Source: Clostridiales bacterium (GTDB lineage Bacteria > Bacillota > Clostridia > Christensenellales > Borkfalkiaceae). Taken from it: a stretch of DNA of 62,040 bases. Below are positions 1-8,309 of this stretch, piece after piece (the first letter of the stretch is position 1; each line of letters opens with the position of its first letter). Below the pieces are notes generated by a model. It saw nothing but the letters and a program-made list of their open reading frames with translations. It did not search any database and was not told the origin of the DNA. The position numbers were made by a program, and so were the translations under genes. The stretch covers positions 1 through 62,040 of the forward strand of contig SVIF01000009.1 in assembly GCA_015069615.1 (NCBI GenBank). The letters run 5' to 3'.

Positions 1-253
1 CAAGACGGAGGGAGAGAAACTTTATCGTTATTTACTACCCTTCCACCGCATAGCGGTCCCCCTCCCCTGACAAGGGGAGGCAAGATTGAGATTCTCCGAT
101 TAGCCCATCAAAGTAGGTAGGCGAAGAATGACAATCATGAGATTCTATCACTACGCTACCGCTTCGTTCCAGAATGACAAAGTTGGGTGTTCCCCTGTGA
201 TGTCATCTGGGAGCGTTAGCGATAGGATCTCTTACAAACGATACCCACCAGCA
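1..253. repeat. Intergenic repeat cluster at the left edge
   Basis: No gene is seen. The stretch is a mosaic of short dispersed elements that recur in this window: the CCGCATAGCGG/CCCCTCCCC element (about 42-90, again near 44670-44712), the AGATTCTCCG...GGTAGGCGAAGAATGAC palindromic element (about 90-131), and the GAGATTCTATCAC...TTCCAGAATGAC element (about 138-180) facing a GCGATAGGATCTC element near 212-232. They look like non-autonomous genomic repeats; function is unknown. Confidence 0.6.
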
Positions 254-287
254 AGCAAAAAGGCAGCGCCAAAAACGGCGTTGCCTT
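254..287 (-). terminator. Intrinsic terminator of the SPFH/Arc operon
   Basis: On the minus strand an inverted repeat GGCAACGCC/GGCGCTGCC with a short T-rich loop (260-287) is followed by a T tract. It lies about 35 nt after the stop of the Arc-like gene, which fits the end of that two-gene operon. Confidence 0.8.
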
Positions 288-319
288 TTCACGGTTTTTA
301 AGGAAATTTCCTATCAAAT

Positions 320-496
320 TTACCCTTTTTTATTAGTTTTAGTGGGGTTTTGGGGATATTTTTTGTTTACCGCTTGGGTTAACAGATATTCAATTTCCCC
401 GTTTAGCGAACGGAAATCTTCTTCCGCCATGCGCGTTAGTTTTTCGTAAAGCGAAGGCGAAAGGCGCAATAGCAGTTGTTTTTTATCCTCTTTCAT
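320..496 (-). CDS. Arc-like ribbon-helix-helix DNA-binding protein
   Basis: This 58-aa protein begins MKEDKKQLLLRLSPSLYEKL and has the short beta strand plus two helices of the Arc/MetJ ribbon-helix-helix fold (residues about 6-45), followed by a basic tail ending in KKG. Its ATG overlaps the TAA of the SPFH gene by one base (TAATG), so translation is probably coupled. Arc-like proteins bind DNA as dimers on short repeated operators. The operon promoter carries three ATATCAT repeats spaced 11 bp apart (1503-1531), so autoregulation is a reasonable inference. Pairs of an SPFH protein and an Arc-like protein occur in other Clostridia; the joint role is not known. Confidence 0.85.
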   Translation of the reverse strand: MKEDKKQLLLRLSPSLYEKLTRMAEEDFRSLNGEIEYLLTQAVNKKYPQNPTKTNKKG

Positions 497-1479
497 TAGT
501 AAATACTACCGCTGTTTACAATGGGTTGCGCGTCCTTATTTCCGCAAAGAACCACGAGCAAGTTGCTTACCATTTGCGCTTTTCTTTCCGCATCCAATTC
601 GCAAATACCGCCCTTTTCCAGTTTATCCAGCGCCATTTCTACCATACCAACCGCGCCTTCCACGATTTTTTGGCGGGCAACGATAATGGCTTTTGCTTGT
701 TGGCGTTGCAGCATAGCGGCGGCAATTTCGGGCGCGTACGCTAAGTGCGTGATGCGTGCTTCCATTACTTCTATCCCCGCGTATTCCACGCGTTTTTGCA
801 AATCTTCTTTTAGTACGTTTGCAATTTCTTGCGAAGAACCGCGCAAGGACTTTTCATCCCCTGCGTCAGATACGTCGTAAGGGTACGAACGCGCGATATT
901 ACGGATTGCGCTATCCGTTTGGGTGGAAATAAAGGAAACGTAGTTTTCTACGTTAAACACCGCTTTTGCCGTGTTAATTACCCGCCAAACCACCACTACG
1001 CCAATTTCAATGGGGTTACCTTCTTCGTCGTTCACCTTTTGCTTTGCGTTGTTTAAGGTGATTGCTTTTAAGGAAATTCTTCTACTTTTTTGAATCGCGT
1101 TTGCAAGCGAACCGATGGTGGTAACGGTAGGTTCGGCAGATGCTTCTTGCGTAGGAATGGAAGCGGGGTTATACACCGTGCAGAAGGGGTTTACCCAAAA
1201 GAACCCGTCCTTTGCAATCGTACCGTAATATTTACCAAAGAACATTAGCACCATGGCTTCGTTAGGCGCAACCACTTTTAAGCCCGCCAAACAAATCATG
1301 CAAGCGGTAAAGCCCAAAATGCCCACCACGAAAAGGGCGATAAACGCGCCTTCAAACACCGCACCAACCACGCAAAGCCCCACGCACACAAGCGAAAGGG
1401 CAATAATAAGTAGTAGCATTTTACCGCCACCACGGGGGGTGAGCAATTTTTCTTGTACGTCTTTTTGTAAGGATTCCAT
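496..1479 (-). CDS. SPFH/band 7 (prohibitin-like) membrane protein
   Basis: The 327-aa protein has two hydrophobic segments near the N terminus (about residues 20-42 and 44-68), then an SPFH/PHB domain with the typical region VVWRVINTAKAVFNVENYVSF and a helical region rich in Ala/Gln/Lys around RQQAKAIIVARQKIVEG. SPFH proteins form membrane-bound oligomeric rings or scaffolds and organise membrane microdomains; no substrate can be deduced here. The start follows AAAGGAGGGAACCT. It is transcribed from the promoter at 1525-1553 and coupled to the downstream Arc-like gene. Confidence 0.9.
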   Translation of the reverse strand: MESLQKDVQEKLLTPRGGGKMLLLIIALSLVCVGLCVVGAVFEGAFIALFVVGILGFTACMICLAGLKVVAPNEAMVLMFFGKYYGTIAKDGFFWVNPFCTVYNPASIPTQEASAEPTVTTIGSLANAIQKSRRISLKAITLNNAKQKVNDEEGNPIEIGVVVVWRVINTAKAVFNVENYVSFISTQTDSAIRNIARSYPYDVSDAGDEKSLRGSSQEIANVLKEDLQKRVEYAGIEVMEARITHLAYAPEIAAAMLQRQQAKAIIVARQKIVEGAVGMVEMALDKLEKGGICELDAERKAQMVSNLLVVLCGNKDAQPIVNSGSIY

Positions 1480-1502
1480 AGGTTCCCTCCTTTTTCAAAT
1501 TT

Positions 1503-1553
1503 ATGATATTTTTATGATATTAAAATGATATCACATTTTTGCAAGGTTGTCAA
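1503..1553 (-). promoter_or_regulatory. SigmaA promoter with three ATATCAT iterons
   Basis: On the minus strand TTGACA (1548-1553) and TATCAT (1525-1530) are separated by exactly 17 bp. Three copies of ATATCAT begin every 11 bp (plus-strand ATGATAT at 1503, 1514 and 1525), one helical turn apart; the first overlaps the -10 box. This is a plausible operator for the Arc-like protein of the same operon. Confidence 0.75.
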
Positions 1554-1560
1554 GGGGAAA

Positions 1561-1606
1561 AAATAAAAAAATACCGCCCGCGCAAAAATTTTTGCGCGGG
1601 CGGTAT
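1561..1606 (-). terminator. Intrinsic terminator of mnmA-dut-mannosyltransferase
   Basis: A perfect inverted repeat ATACCGCCCGCGC...GCGCGGGCGGTAT (1571-1606) is followed on the minus strand by a long T tract (1561-1570). It lies just after the mannosyltransferase stop codon and before the SPFH promoter. Confidence 0.9.
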
Positions 1607-1630
1607 TCATAATTTAACGGTTTTCTTTAC

Positions 1631-3082
1631 TTACGCGTTTTCGGCTACTTCCGCCGTTTGCTTCGCGGTGGTTTCTTCCACAATTTCTTCGGTGCCGGTT
1701 TCCACTTGCGGTTCTGTCCCGTTTTCTTCCACTTGTTTTACCCGGTCAAATAAGGGAGAAGGGTCTTCTTCCCCAACGGTAATTTTCTTTACGTGTTCCA
1801 TAAGCATTTGCCCAAGGCCAAATAAGCCAAGAAGCATAAAGATGGATACTTGCGCCACCGAAAGGAAGTTGGTTTGATACAAATACATCATAACTACGTA
1901 TAGCGAGCCCCCCATTAGCGCCACGCAAGGTAGCCATTTTTTGTGGTTTAACACTAAAATGATAAGGAGCGCGATATCCGAAAGGAACCAGTAGCGTTCG
2001 TGCATATGGGGCATGATAAAAGGCATAAACGCGGCGAAAAAGGCGGTAATCATCAGCCATACGCCGTCGTCTTTTATATCAAACTTTGCGCGGTACAAGG
2101 GAAGCATTGCAATCCCCGTTATCGCGATAGACCCCCAAAGCATACCGCTGGCAATCGCGTTTCTATGAATATTATCGGGGGCAAGATAGCCAATCCACGT
2201 ATACAGGTTGGGCGCTTGCAAGGTTAAGGCGGGGAAACGATCCATTTGCATAACGAAGGTGAAATACGCTTGCTTAAAGGTTGCGCCGCCCATCATTGCG
2301 GGAAGCCCCGTAATAAAGTAGGTTAACGCGGCAAAGAACACCGACCAAAGGGGCAGTTTTCCCTTCACTACCGCAAGCACGAGTACGGGAAGGAAGAACA
2401 CCGCTTGAATTTTCAACGCAAAGGCAATGGCGAAGGTTACCATACAAGCGCGGGGTTTTTCCTTAAGCATACAGTAAAGGGACATTAGGATAAAGGCAAC
2501 GTACATTTGGTCGCATTGTCCCCAAACCGCACTGTTTAAGAACACCGTGGGAAGGAACAATACCGCGGAGAAGGTAAGCGCAAACGCGGTATCCGATTTT
2601 TTGAAATGGCGCACGATAAGACCGGCAAACAATGCCAAAACCAAATCAAAAATTACCGAAAGCCATTTAATTAGCACGATAGGCTTGCCCGTAAAATAGG
2701 TTAAAACCGCCATAAAATATAGGTAGGTGGGCGCATAATCGCAGTTGTAAGAGCCGGGGTATTTTGCTAAAATATCCGCGGGAACGCCTTCCGCATACAG
2801 TTTACCCACACCCCAAATACCGCCGTAGCGGTCAATGGATTCAAACCACGGGAGAAGTGCTCCCCACATATCCCCCGACATGTACTCAAACAGTTTTACG
2901 CGAAGAATTACCGCGAACACGCTGATAAGAGCGAGAAAAAAGAAAATTTCCCACTTTTTCACAAACGCAAACGCCTTTTTCGCGTAAGTTTTTACGTTAT
3001 CAACAAAAGGTGGTGTGGAAACTTGTTCTTGCACAAGTTCAGGTTGTACATCTTTCATTTGCTCAATTTCTTGATTTTCCAT
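1631..3082 (-). CDS. Gpi18-like multispanning mannosyltransferase
   Basis: The 483-aa protein has a charged cytosolic N terminus (1-45), about ten to twelve hydrophobic spans, and a Glu-rich C-terminal tail (about 430-483). The luminal-type motif SAVWGQCDQMYV, the FALKIQAVFFLP span and HMHERYWF are typical of the Gpi18-like (COG5542) group of GT-C glycosyltransferases, which use polyprenyl-phosphate sugars on the outer membrane face. The acceptor is unknown. The start follows AAGGAGAAGTAGTT, 12 nt after dut, so it is the last gene of mnmA-dut-mannosyltransferase. The acidic C-terminal tail is unusual. Confidence 0.8.
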   Translation of the reverse strand: MENQEIEQMKDVQPELVQEQVSTPPFVDNVKTYAKKAFAFVKKWEIFFFLALISVFAVILRVKLFEYMSGDMWGALLPWFESIDRYGGIWGVGKLYAEGVPADILAKYPGSYNCDYAPTYLYFMAVLTYFTGKPIVLIKWLSVIFDLVLALFAGLIVRHFKKSDTAFALTFSAVLFLPTVFLNSAVWGQCDQMYVAFILMSLYCMLKEKPRACMVTFAIAFALKIQAVFFLPVLVLAVVKGKLPLWSVFFAALTYFITGLPAMMGGATFKQAYFTFVMQMDRFPALTLQAPNLYTWIGYLAPDNIHRNAIASGMLWGSIAITGIAMLPLYRAKFDIKDDGVWLMITAFFAAFMPFIMPHMHERYWFLSDIALLIILVLNHKKWLPCVALMGGSLYVVMMYLYQTNFLSVAQVSIFMLLGLFGLGQMLMEHVKKITVGEEDPSPLFDRVKQVEENGTEPQVETGTEEIVEETTAKQTAEVAENA

Positions 3083-3094
3083 AACTACTTCTCC

Positions 3095-3592
3095 TTATTT
3101 CGTGGTAGAACCGAACCCGCCTTCGCGAACACCTTCGGCGGCGTCGTCCTCCGTGATTCCAAAGGGCAGGAATACCCCTTGGCAAAAGGCTTCCCCCTTA
3201 TTTACCGTAAGGATTTTGCCCTTTTTTCCATCGTTCGTGATTTTTACGAAGATATGCCCTTCGTTTTTCGCACCAAAGTAATCGCTATCAATTACCCCCA
3301 CGGTGTTATCCAGTTGCAAGCGGTACTTAAACCCTAGCCCGCTGCGGGGGAAGATCATCAGTACCCAACCGTTTTCAATGTTCGCGCGAATCCCCGTGGG
3401 AACTTTCACCGTTTCGCCCGGGGCAAGGGTAAAGGAAGCGGGGGAGTAAAAATCATACCCCGCGCTACCCGTAGTGGCGCGTTTGGGAAGATTTACTTCG
3501 TCTACTTCCGCATTTTGCACCCCGAATTCTTCCAGCATTGCGGATGCGAAGTTTTCCTTGGATACGCGTATAAATTTTGCAATTTTTTGCAT
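3095..3592 (-). CDS. dut: dUTP diphosphatase
   Basis: The 165-aa protein contains all five motifs of trimeric dUTPases in order: AGYDFYS, PRSGLG, the DNTVGVIDSDY uracil pocket, GEAFCQGVFLPF, and the C-terminal REGGFGSTTK arm that closes on the substrate. It hydrolyses dUTP to dUMP and pyrophosphate, keeping uracil out of DNA and feeding thymidylate synthesis. The start follows AAGGAGAAAAACC. It sits 11 nt after mnmA and 12 nt before the mannosyltransferase, so the three are probably one transcript. Confidence 0.95.
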   Translation of the reverse strand: MQKIAKFIRVSKENFASAMLEEFGVQNAEVDEVNLPKRATTGSAGYDFYSPASFTLAPGETVKVPTGIRANIENGWVLMIFPRSGLGFKYRLQLDNTVGVIDSDYFGAKNEGHIFVKITNDGKKGKILTVNKGEAFCQGVFLPFGITEDDAAEGVREGGFGSTTK

Positions 3593-3603
3593 GGTTTTTC
3601 TCC

Positions 3604-4683
3604 TTAAAACTTATGTGATGCCGTAATTACTCCACCACCAAGACATTGCGTATCGTTATACAATACACAGTATTGCCCGGGGGTTACGGCGCGTTGTTTT
3701 TCATCAAATAACACGAACAGTTCGCCATTTGGCTTTACGGTAACGGAAACCCCTTGTTCTTCTTGGCGGTAACGGAATTTAGCAAAGCAACGGAAGGTTT
3801 TTTCGGTGGGCGGTTGCGGAATCCAGTTCATTTCGGTAACGGTTGCCGCATCCGAATATAAAAGGTCCTCGTTGCCGTGGGCAATGACTAAGCGGTTGGT
3901 TTTTAAGTCCTTTTCTACGACGAACCATCTGCCTTCGTCATTCTTTTGCCCGCCGATATTTAAACCCTTGCGCTGACCTAAGGTGTAATACATTAAGCCT
4001 TCGTGATTACCCAAAACGCGCCCGTCCAGCGTTACGATTTCCCCGGGTTTTGCGGGAAGATAGGTTTTTAAGAAGCTTCTAAAATTCCGTTCACCGATAA
4101 AGCAAATGCCCGTGCTATCCTTCTTTTTGGCGGTGGAAAGCCCCAAACGTTCCGCAATTTCCCTTACTTCCCCCTTTTGCATTTTACCCAAGGGGAAAAG
4201 TACGCCTTCTAACTGCGATTGCGAAAGTTGGTTTAAAAAGTAGGTTTGATCCTTATTTTGATCCGCCGCCTTTAACAGGGTATGCACCCCGTTTTCGTGC
4301 GAAATATCGCAGTAATGCCCGGTGGCAATCAGTTCCGCGCCCAAGCTTTTGGCGTACTCCTTAAAGGGGCCGAACTTAATTTCGCGATTGCAAAGCACGT
4401 CCGGATTGGGCGTTCTGCCCGCCGCGTATTCTTTTAAGAAATAGGAAAACACGCGGTCCATGTAATCCTTGGAAAAGTTGACCGCGTAGTACGGAATATC
4501 CAAGGTAGAACAAACGCGACGCACGTCTGCAAAGTCCGCTTCGGCGGTGCAGGCGTCGTCCTCCGTTTCTTCCCAGTTTTTCATAAACAAGCCGATCACT
4601 TCGTATCCTTGTTGTTTTAATAGGTAGGCGGCCACGCTACTATCCACGCCACCACTCATACCCACTACTACGCGTTTACTCAT
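3604..4683 (-). CDS. mnmA: tRNA-specific 2-thiouridylase MnmA
   Basis: The 359-aa protein starts with the ATP-pyrophosphatase P-loop GMSGGVDSSVAA (residues 8-19). The two catalytic cysteines are in NPDVLCNREIKF (Cys98) and STGICFIGERNF. It thiolates U34 of tRNA-Lys, -Glu and -Gln; a tRNA-Gln gene is in this window, though with a CUG anticodon. The start follows AAGGAACAACT. No clear promoter was found in the 236-bp gap upstream, which carries a structured repeat. Confidence 0.95.
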   Translation of the reverse strand: MSKRVVVGMSGGVDSSVAAYLLKQQGYEVIGLFMKNWEETEDDACTAEADFADVRRVCSTLDIPYYAVNFSKDYMDRVFSYFLKEYAAGRTPNPDVLCNREIKFGPFKEYAKSLGAELIATGHYCDISHENGVHTLLKAADQNKDQTYFLNQLSQSQLEGVLFPLGKMQKGEVREIAERLGLSTAKKKDSTGICFIGERNFRSFLKTYLPAKPGEIVTLDGRVLGNHEGLMYYTLGQRKGLNIGGQKNDEGRWFVVEKDLKTNRLVIAHGNEDLLYSDAATVTEMNWIPQPPTEKTFRCFAKFRYRQEEQGVSVTVKPNGELFVLFDEKQRAVTPGQYCVLYNDTQCLGGGVITASHKF

Positions 4684-4750
4684 AGTTGTTCCTTTTTCGT
4701 TGTTTTAGTTAAAATTTCAAATCTTTCTCACAAGGTAGTTTATAACCTAG

Positions 4751-4800
4751 GCGGTGTAGAACCAAGCAAGACAAGGCTCGCTTACCCACCCAAACAAGGG
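4751..4800 (+). repeat. Partial unit of the 120-bp structured repeat
   Basis: The sequence contains AGAACCAAGCAAGACAAGG followed by CTCGC, as at the start of the full unit that follows at 4801. It lacks the central hairpin and looks like a truncated copy. Confidence 0.6.
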
Positions 4801-4918
4801 GGCGGAGAACCAAGCAAGACAAGGAAGTCCGAGCCGTTTGGGGCGGATGTATACTTATCGTATTCGACGGTCCAAACGGCGACGGCTGACACAGTATTGC
4901 GCCGTGTTATACGCCGCC
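4801..4918 (+). repeat. Structured repeat, full unit 1
   Basis: A 118-bp unit starting GGCGG and ending CCGCC, so its ends pair. Inside, GCCGTTTGG (4833-4841) pairs with CCAAACGGC (4872-4880) around a 30-nt loop that holds a smaller hairpin ATAC/GTAT. Full related units occur at 41939-42058, 42974-43094 and 43103-43223. Changes between copies keep the pairings (GGCGG/CCGCC against GGTGG/CCACC; GCCGTTTGG against GCCATTTGG with the matching partner). It ends 1 bp before the stop codon of the glycoside hydrolase gene. Confidence 0.75.
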
Positions 4919-4919
4919 G

Positions 4920-6863
4920 TTACTCGCAAAGAATTAGGGTGCTACGATAAGCCTTTAACGGCGGTGCGGTTACCACGTACGTATCCCCTTGCTTTTCGTA
5001 AGTAAGGGAGATTTCTTCCCCTTCGCTAGTAAGCATACGGAAGTTTTCCCCCTTGGGGTTTACGATTTCGTACGTAAGCGCTTCGCTATCCCCAATGGAA
5101 ATGGAGTGGGTATAAACGCCCGTACACTTCCCTTGCGCGTTTACGCGGGGAAGCACCACCGCTTGTTCGGGGGAGGTAAGCATTGCGCCGTTGCCACCCG
5201 TAAGCGCCCAAGCCGCGTTTAGCATAAATCTTCTTCTGTTCGCGTTTACGAATACGTGGAACAGCGAATATCCGCAAATATGCCACGTGCCGCCCTTGGC
5301 GGTGGTAACGCGCGCTTGCACCAAGTCCCCATCCGAAAGGGCAAGGGGGGTGATATTTGCCCCTTCCTTTGCGGTAAGAACAAGGTACGCGCCGGGAATA
5401 AAGAAATCCGTATGCCCACGGCCTTTGATACCGCGCGCCGTTTCCTTTTCCACGTATTCTTCCATACGGCCGATTCGTTCAAATTCCACCGTAACGGGAA
5501 TATCCTTACCGTATCCGCGCTTTTCTAGTTCTAACACGGTTAACCCGTCCGTAAGCACGTTGGAAGAAAGTAATTTTTCAATTTCCGCATCCGTTAAATA
5601 TTTTACCATTGCGGAATGTAGCAAATACGCGCGTTCGTCCTCGTAAGAAAGGGGTAAGCCCGTTTGCCACAGTTCCCTACCACATTCCTTGGGTACGTTA
5701 GACCAAACGCTTTCATCCACTTTCCCGTTTTTCGCATCGTATTCTTCTTCGGTTACGTAATTGATTTCGTGCGCCTTTTCCGCAACGAAGGGATGCAAGC
5801 CGCATAACTTTCCGCTTTCCCGCCAAGCCTTAATGGCTTCAAAATACTTACGCTCCTTACTTAGCGCCTTAAAGTAGCGTTCTTCAAAGGGCACTTCTTC
5901 ACATTCTTGCCCAACGAAATGGAAGGAAACGCCCGTACAGCTAAGCGCCAAGTTTAGTTCGGCTTCCATCATGGTACCGCGAACGGATTTGCCCATGCTG
6001 GTGTTATCCGTATTTTCAATTTCGGGGCGGCGAACGGTTACGTAATCGGGCAAACGTTTGTTGAGAAGGGAGTTGTTTAGCACCTTATCTAACACGTTAC
6101 GCGGTTGCGCGTCGTTATAATGGAACGCGCCCCCACGCGAAAAGGGAGGCTTGCCGTTGCCACGGTATAAGCCGTTAAAGATATGATTCAAATTACCGCC
6201 GTTGTGCGCGCTTAAAAAACAGTTTTCAAAGCCCACGAAGGATTCGGGGGAAACTTCCGCCGCCGCCTTTGCTAAGCTATACGCGTATTCTTCCATGCCT
6301 TGGTTGTTATGCGCGATATATTCGGCGCGGAACTTGCCGTCCGTTAAGAACTTTTTGCGGATTTCCGCGCGGGTTAGGTTACTGCCCCGCTTTTCGTTAA
6401 ACAAGCGAATACACTCGTCGCAAAAGCATCCGTATCCCACGCCGTTTCTAAATTCCAAACGCATATCGTCGTCAATATACATAGCGAAGGGACGGTACTG
6501 CATATACGTTTTCACTACCTTGGTTTGGTAGTCGATTAAGTTTTCCCCACGGGGGCAAAACGCACCGGGCATAAAATTACCGTTGTAATCGGTCAACTTT
6601 CTAAAATGCTTGGTTACCTCGTTTTCGGGCATTTCGGGAACGTGGCCCAGGGTAGACCCCATTTCAAACACCGCGCGATACCCTGCCGCTTCCGCAAGTT
6701 CCTTGGCTTTTTTGAAACGGAGCGCGCGCTGCTCGTGTTCTTCTAACGTGGTGTAGTAATAAATACCGAACCACACTTCGTCGCAACTACCTTCGTTGCG
6801 TTGTAAGGCTTTAATTTCATCCTCAAACGTGGGCATATCCGAAATCATACGAATTACGTTCAT
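4920..6863 (-). CDS. Putative TIM-barrel glycoside hydrolase
   Basis: The 647-aa protein has no signal peptide, so it is probably cytoplasmic. The N-terminal part (about 20-330) reads as a glycoside-hydrolase-like barrel: FGIYYYTTLEEHEQRA, VFEMGSTLGHVP, MYIDDDMRLE and the cysteine cluster CFCDECIRLF, often seen in GH42-like and related predicted galactosidases. The C-terminal part is beta-rich and ends in a small sandwich. I cannot assign a family or substrate; the acidic cluster DDDMRLE and the Cys-rich loop are the most recognisable parts. It lies 43 nt after hisK on the same strand and may be read from the his promoter. A start after AAAGGAAGAAAAACT supports position 6863. Confidence 0.55.
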   Translation of the reverse strand: MNVIRMISDMPTFEDEIKALQRNEGSCDEVWFGIYYYTTLEEHEQRALRFKKAKELAEAAGYRAVFEMGSTLGHVPEMPENEVTKHFRKLTDYNGNFMPGAFCPRGENLIDYQTKVVKTYMQYRPFAMYIDDDMRLEFRNGVGYGCFCDECIRLFNEKRGSNLTRAEIRKKFLTDGKFRAEYIAHNNQGMEEYAYSLAKAAAEVSPESFVGFENCFLSAHNGGNLNHIFNGLYRGNGKPPFSRGGAFHYNDAQPRNVLDKVLNNSLLNKRLPDYVTVRRPEIENTDNTSMGKSVRGTMMEAELNLALSCTGVSFHFVGQECEEVPFEERYFKALSKERKYFEAIKAWRESGKLCGLHPFVAEKAHEINYVTEEEYDAKNGKVDESVWSNVPKECGRELWQTGLPLSYEDERAYLLHSAMVKYLTDAEIEKLLSSNVLTDGLTVLELEKRGYGKDIPVTVEFERIGRMEEYVEKETARGIKGRGHTDFFIPGAYLVLTAKEGANITPLALSDGDLVQARVTTAKGGTWHICGYSLFHVFVNANRRRFMLNAAWALTGGNGAMLTSPEQAVVLPRVNAQGKCTGVYTHSISIGDSEALTYEIVNPKGENFRMLTSEGEEISLTYEKQGDTYVVTAPPLKAYRSTLILCE

Positions 6864-6906
6864 AGTTTTTCTTCCTTTTCGTTTTTATTTTTAGGCTGAA
6901 CGCGCC

Positions 6907-7653
6907 TTATTTTAATAATTCTTCCCATTGGGAAAAGCCGTTTGCGATACCGTTTATAGAGTGCGCGTCGCTACCTAGAACAAGGGGCGCACCCATCTTT
7001 TTTAGGTAATTTAGCATTTGGGGTTCGGGATAGGGGGTGGTGCGATACCCACGCGTAATCGCCCCCACGTTTACTTCAAACGAAACGCCCGTTTTCAAAA
7101 GTTTTTCCACCGCGGAAAGCATCGCTTTTTGGTACCTTGGGTGCGAAGTATCGAAAATGGGGTCTACTTCGTTAAATTTTAACAGTAAATCGGGGTGCGC
7201 TAAAACGTCTGCTCCCGTTTCTATTACCGAATCTGATAGCCGGGAAAAATACGCTTCGGCAAAGGCAAGAGGGTCGCCGTGAAAGCCTTCTTTTATCGCT
7301 TGGCGTACCTTTGCCGCCGTATGATCCACGGGGTAGTACGTTCCCCCCACTTTTAGGTAGTGTACGCCCGCAATTACGTAATCAAAACCCTTAGTTTGAT
7401 CGGGGGTTTCCACGTCCTGCTCTATGCCGCAAAGAAGGTTAATTTTACCGCGAAATTTTTCCTTTAACGTTTGCATTTCCCTTTGAAACGCCCACACGTT
7501 TTCCTGTTTGGGGTTTACTTCGGTATCAAAGGGGGCGAAGGAGTGGATAACTAACCCGAAGGTGGTTAAGCCTTTTTCTATTGCGGCAAGCACCATTTCT
7601 TCGGGGGTGTTCTTGCCATCACAAAAGGTTGTGTGAGCGTGCAAATCGCGCAT
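6907..7653 (-). CDS. hisK: Histidinol-phosphatase, PHP family
   Basis: This 248-aa PHP-domain protein starts with MRDLHAHTTFCDG, supplying the first metal-binding His residues. Later metal ligands appear in IEQDVETP, AGVHYLK, DVLAHPDLL and VLGSDAHS. PHP phosphatases of this class remove phosphate from L-histidinol phosphate, the step before HisD. Its place at the end of the his cluster, 3 nt after hisIE, supports that role and fills the one step not covered by the other his genes; the HisB here is the short, dehydratase-only form. Confidence 0.9.
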   Translation of the reverse strand: MRDLHAHTTFCDGKNTPEEMVLAAIEKGLTTFGLVIHSFAPFDTEVNPKQENVWAFQREMQTLKEKFRGKINLLCGIEQDVETPDQTKGFDYVIAGVHYLKVGGTYYPVDHTAAKVRQAIKEGFHGDPLAFAEAYFSRLSDSVIETGADVLAHPDLLLKFNEVDPIFDTSHPRYQKAMLSAVEKLLKTGVSFEVNVGAITRGYRTTPYPEPQMLNYLKKMGAPLVLGSDAHSINGIANGFSQWEELLK

Positions 7654-7655
7654 AA

Positions 7656-8300
7656 TTACACCATTTTTTCTTGTTTTACCTTTTTATCAATGACGTGGCG
7701 GGAGGATAGTTCGTTATGAATATCTTCTAAGGAAATTCCCGCTTCAATCATCAATACCATTACGTGGTAGGTAAGGTCTGCAATTTCGTAGATGGTTTCC
7801 GCTTTATCTTGCGCTTTTGCGGCAATGATAACTTCGGTACATTCTTCCCCCACCTTTTTTAAGATTTTATCCAAACCTTTTTCAAATAGGTAAGTGGTGT
7901 AGCTACCTTCCTTTTTTTCCACCTTTCTTCCTACCAGCATTTGCATTAAGCCTTGCAAAGAAAATTCTTGTTTTTCTTCGTTTTCCCAAACGGAGTTAAA
8001 AAAGCAAGATTCTTCCCCCGTATGGCAAGCGGGGCCATGGGGGCGAACCACAACGGTAAGCGCGTCCTTATCGCAATCCGCGGTAATGGAAACTACGTCC
8101 TGCACGTTACCGCTACTTTCCCCTTTGCGCCATAGCTTCCCACGGGAGCGGGAGAAAAAGCAGGTGCGCTTTTCCTTTAAGGTAATTTCTAAACTTTCGC
8201 GGTTCATGTACGCCAAAGTTAACACCTTTTTACTTACTTCATCCACCACGATGGCGGGAATTAAGCCTTTTTCATCAAATTTCAATTCGTCTAAGTTCAT
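7656..8300 (-). CDS. hisIE: Bifunctional PR-AMP cyclohydrolase / PR-ATP pyrophosphatase
   Basis: The 214-aa fusion has an N-terminal HisI domain (about 1-105) with [10 protein letters not shown], the metal-site region [28 protein letters not shown], and a C-terminal HisE domain (about 112-205) with [17 protein letters not shown] and [13 protein letters not shown]. HisE converts phosphoribosyl-ATP to phosphoribosyl-AMP, and HisI opens the adenine ring, steps two and three of the pathway. It lies between hisF (9-nt gap) and hisK (2-nt gap). Confidence 0.95.
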   Translation of the reverse strand: MNLDELKFDEKGLIPAIVVDEVSKKVLTLAYMNRESLEITLKEKRTCFFSRSRGKLWRKGESSGNVQDVVSITADCDKDALTVVVRPHGPACHTGEESCFFNSVWENEEKQEFSLQGLMQMLVGRKVEKKEGSYTTYLFEKGLDKILKKVGEECTEVIIAAKAQDKAETIYEIADLTYHVMVLMIEAGISLEDIHNELSSRHVIDKKVKQEKMV

Positions 8301-8309
8301 TGTTTTTAC

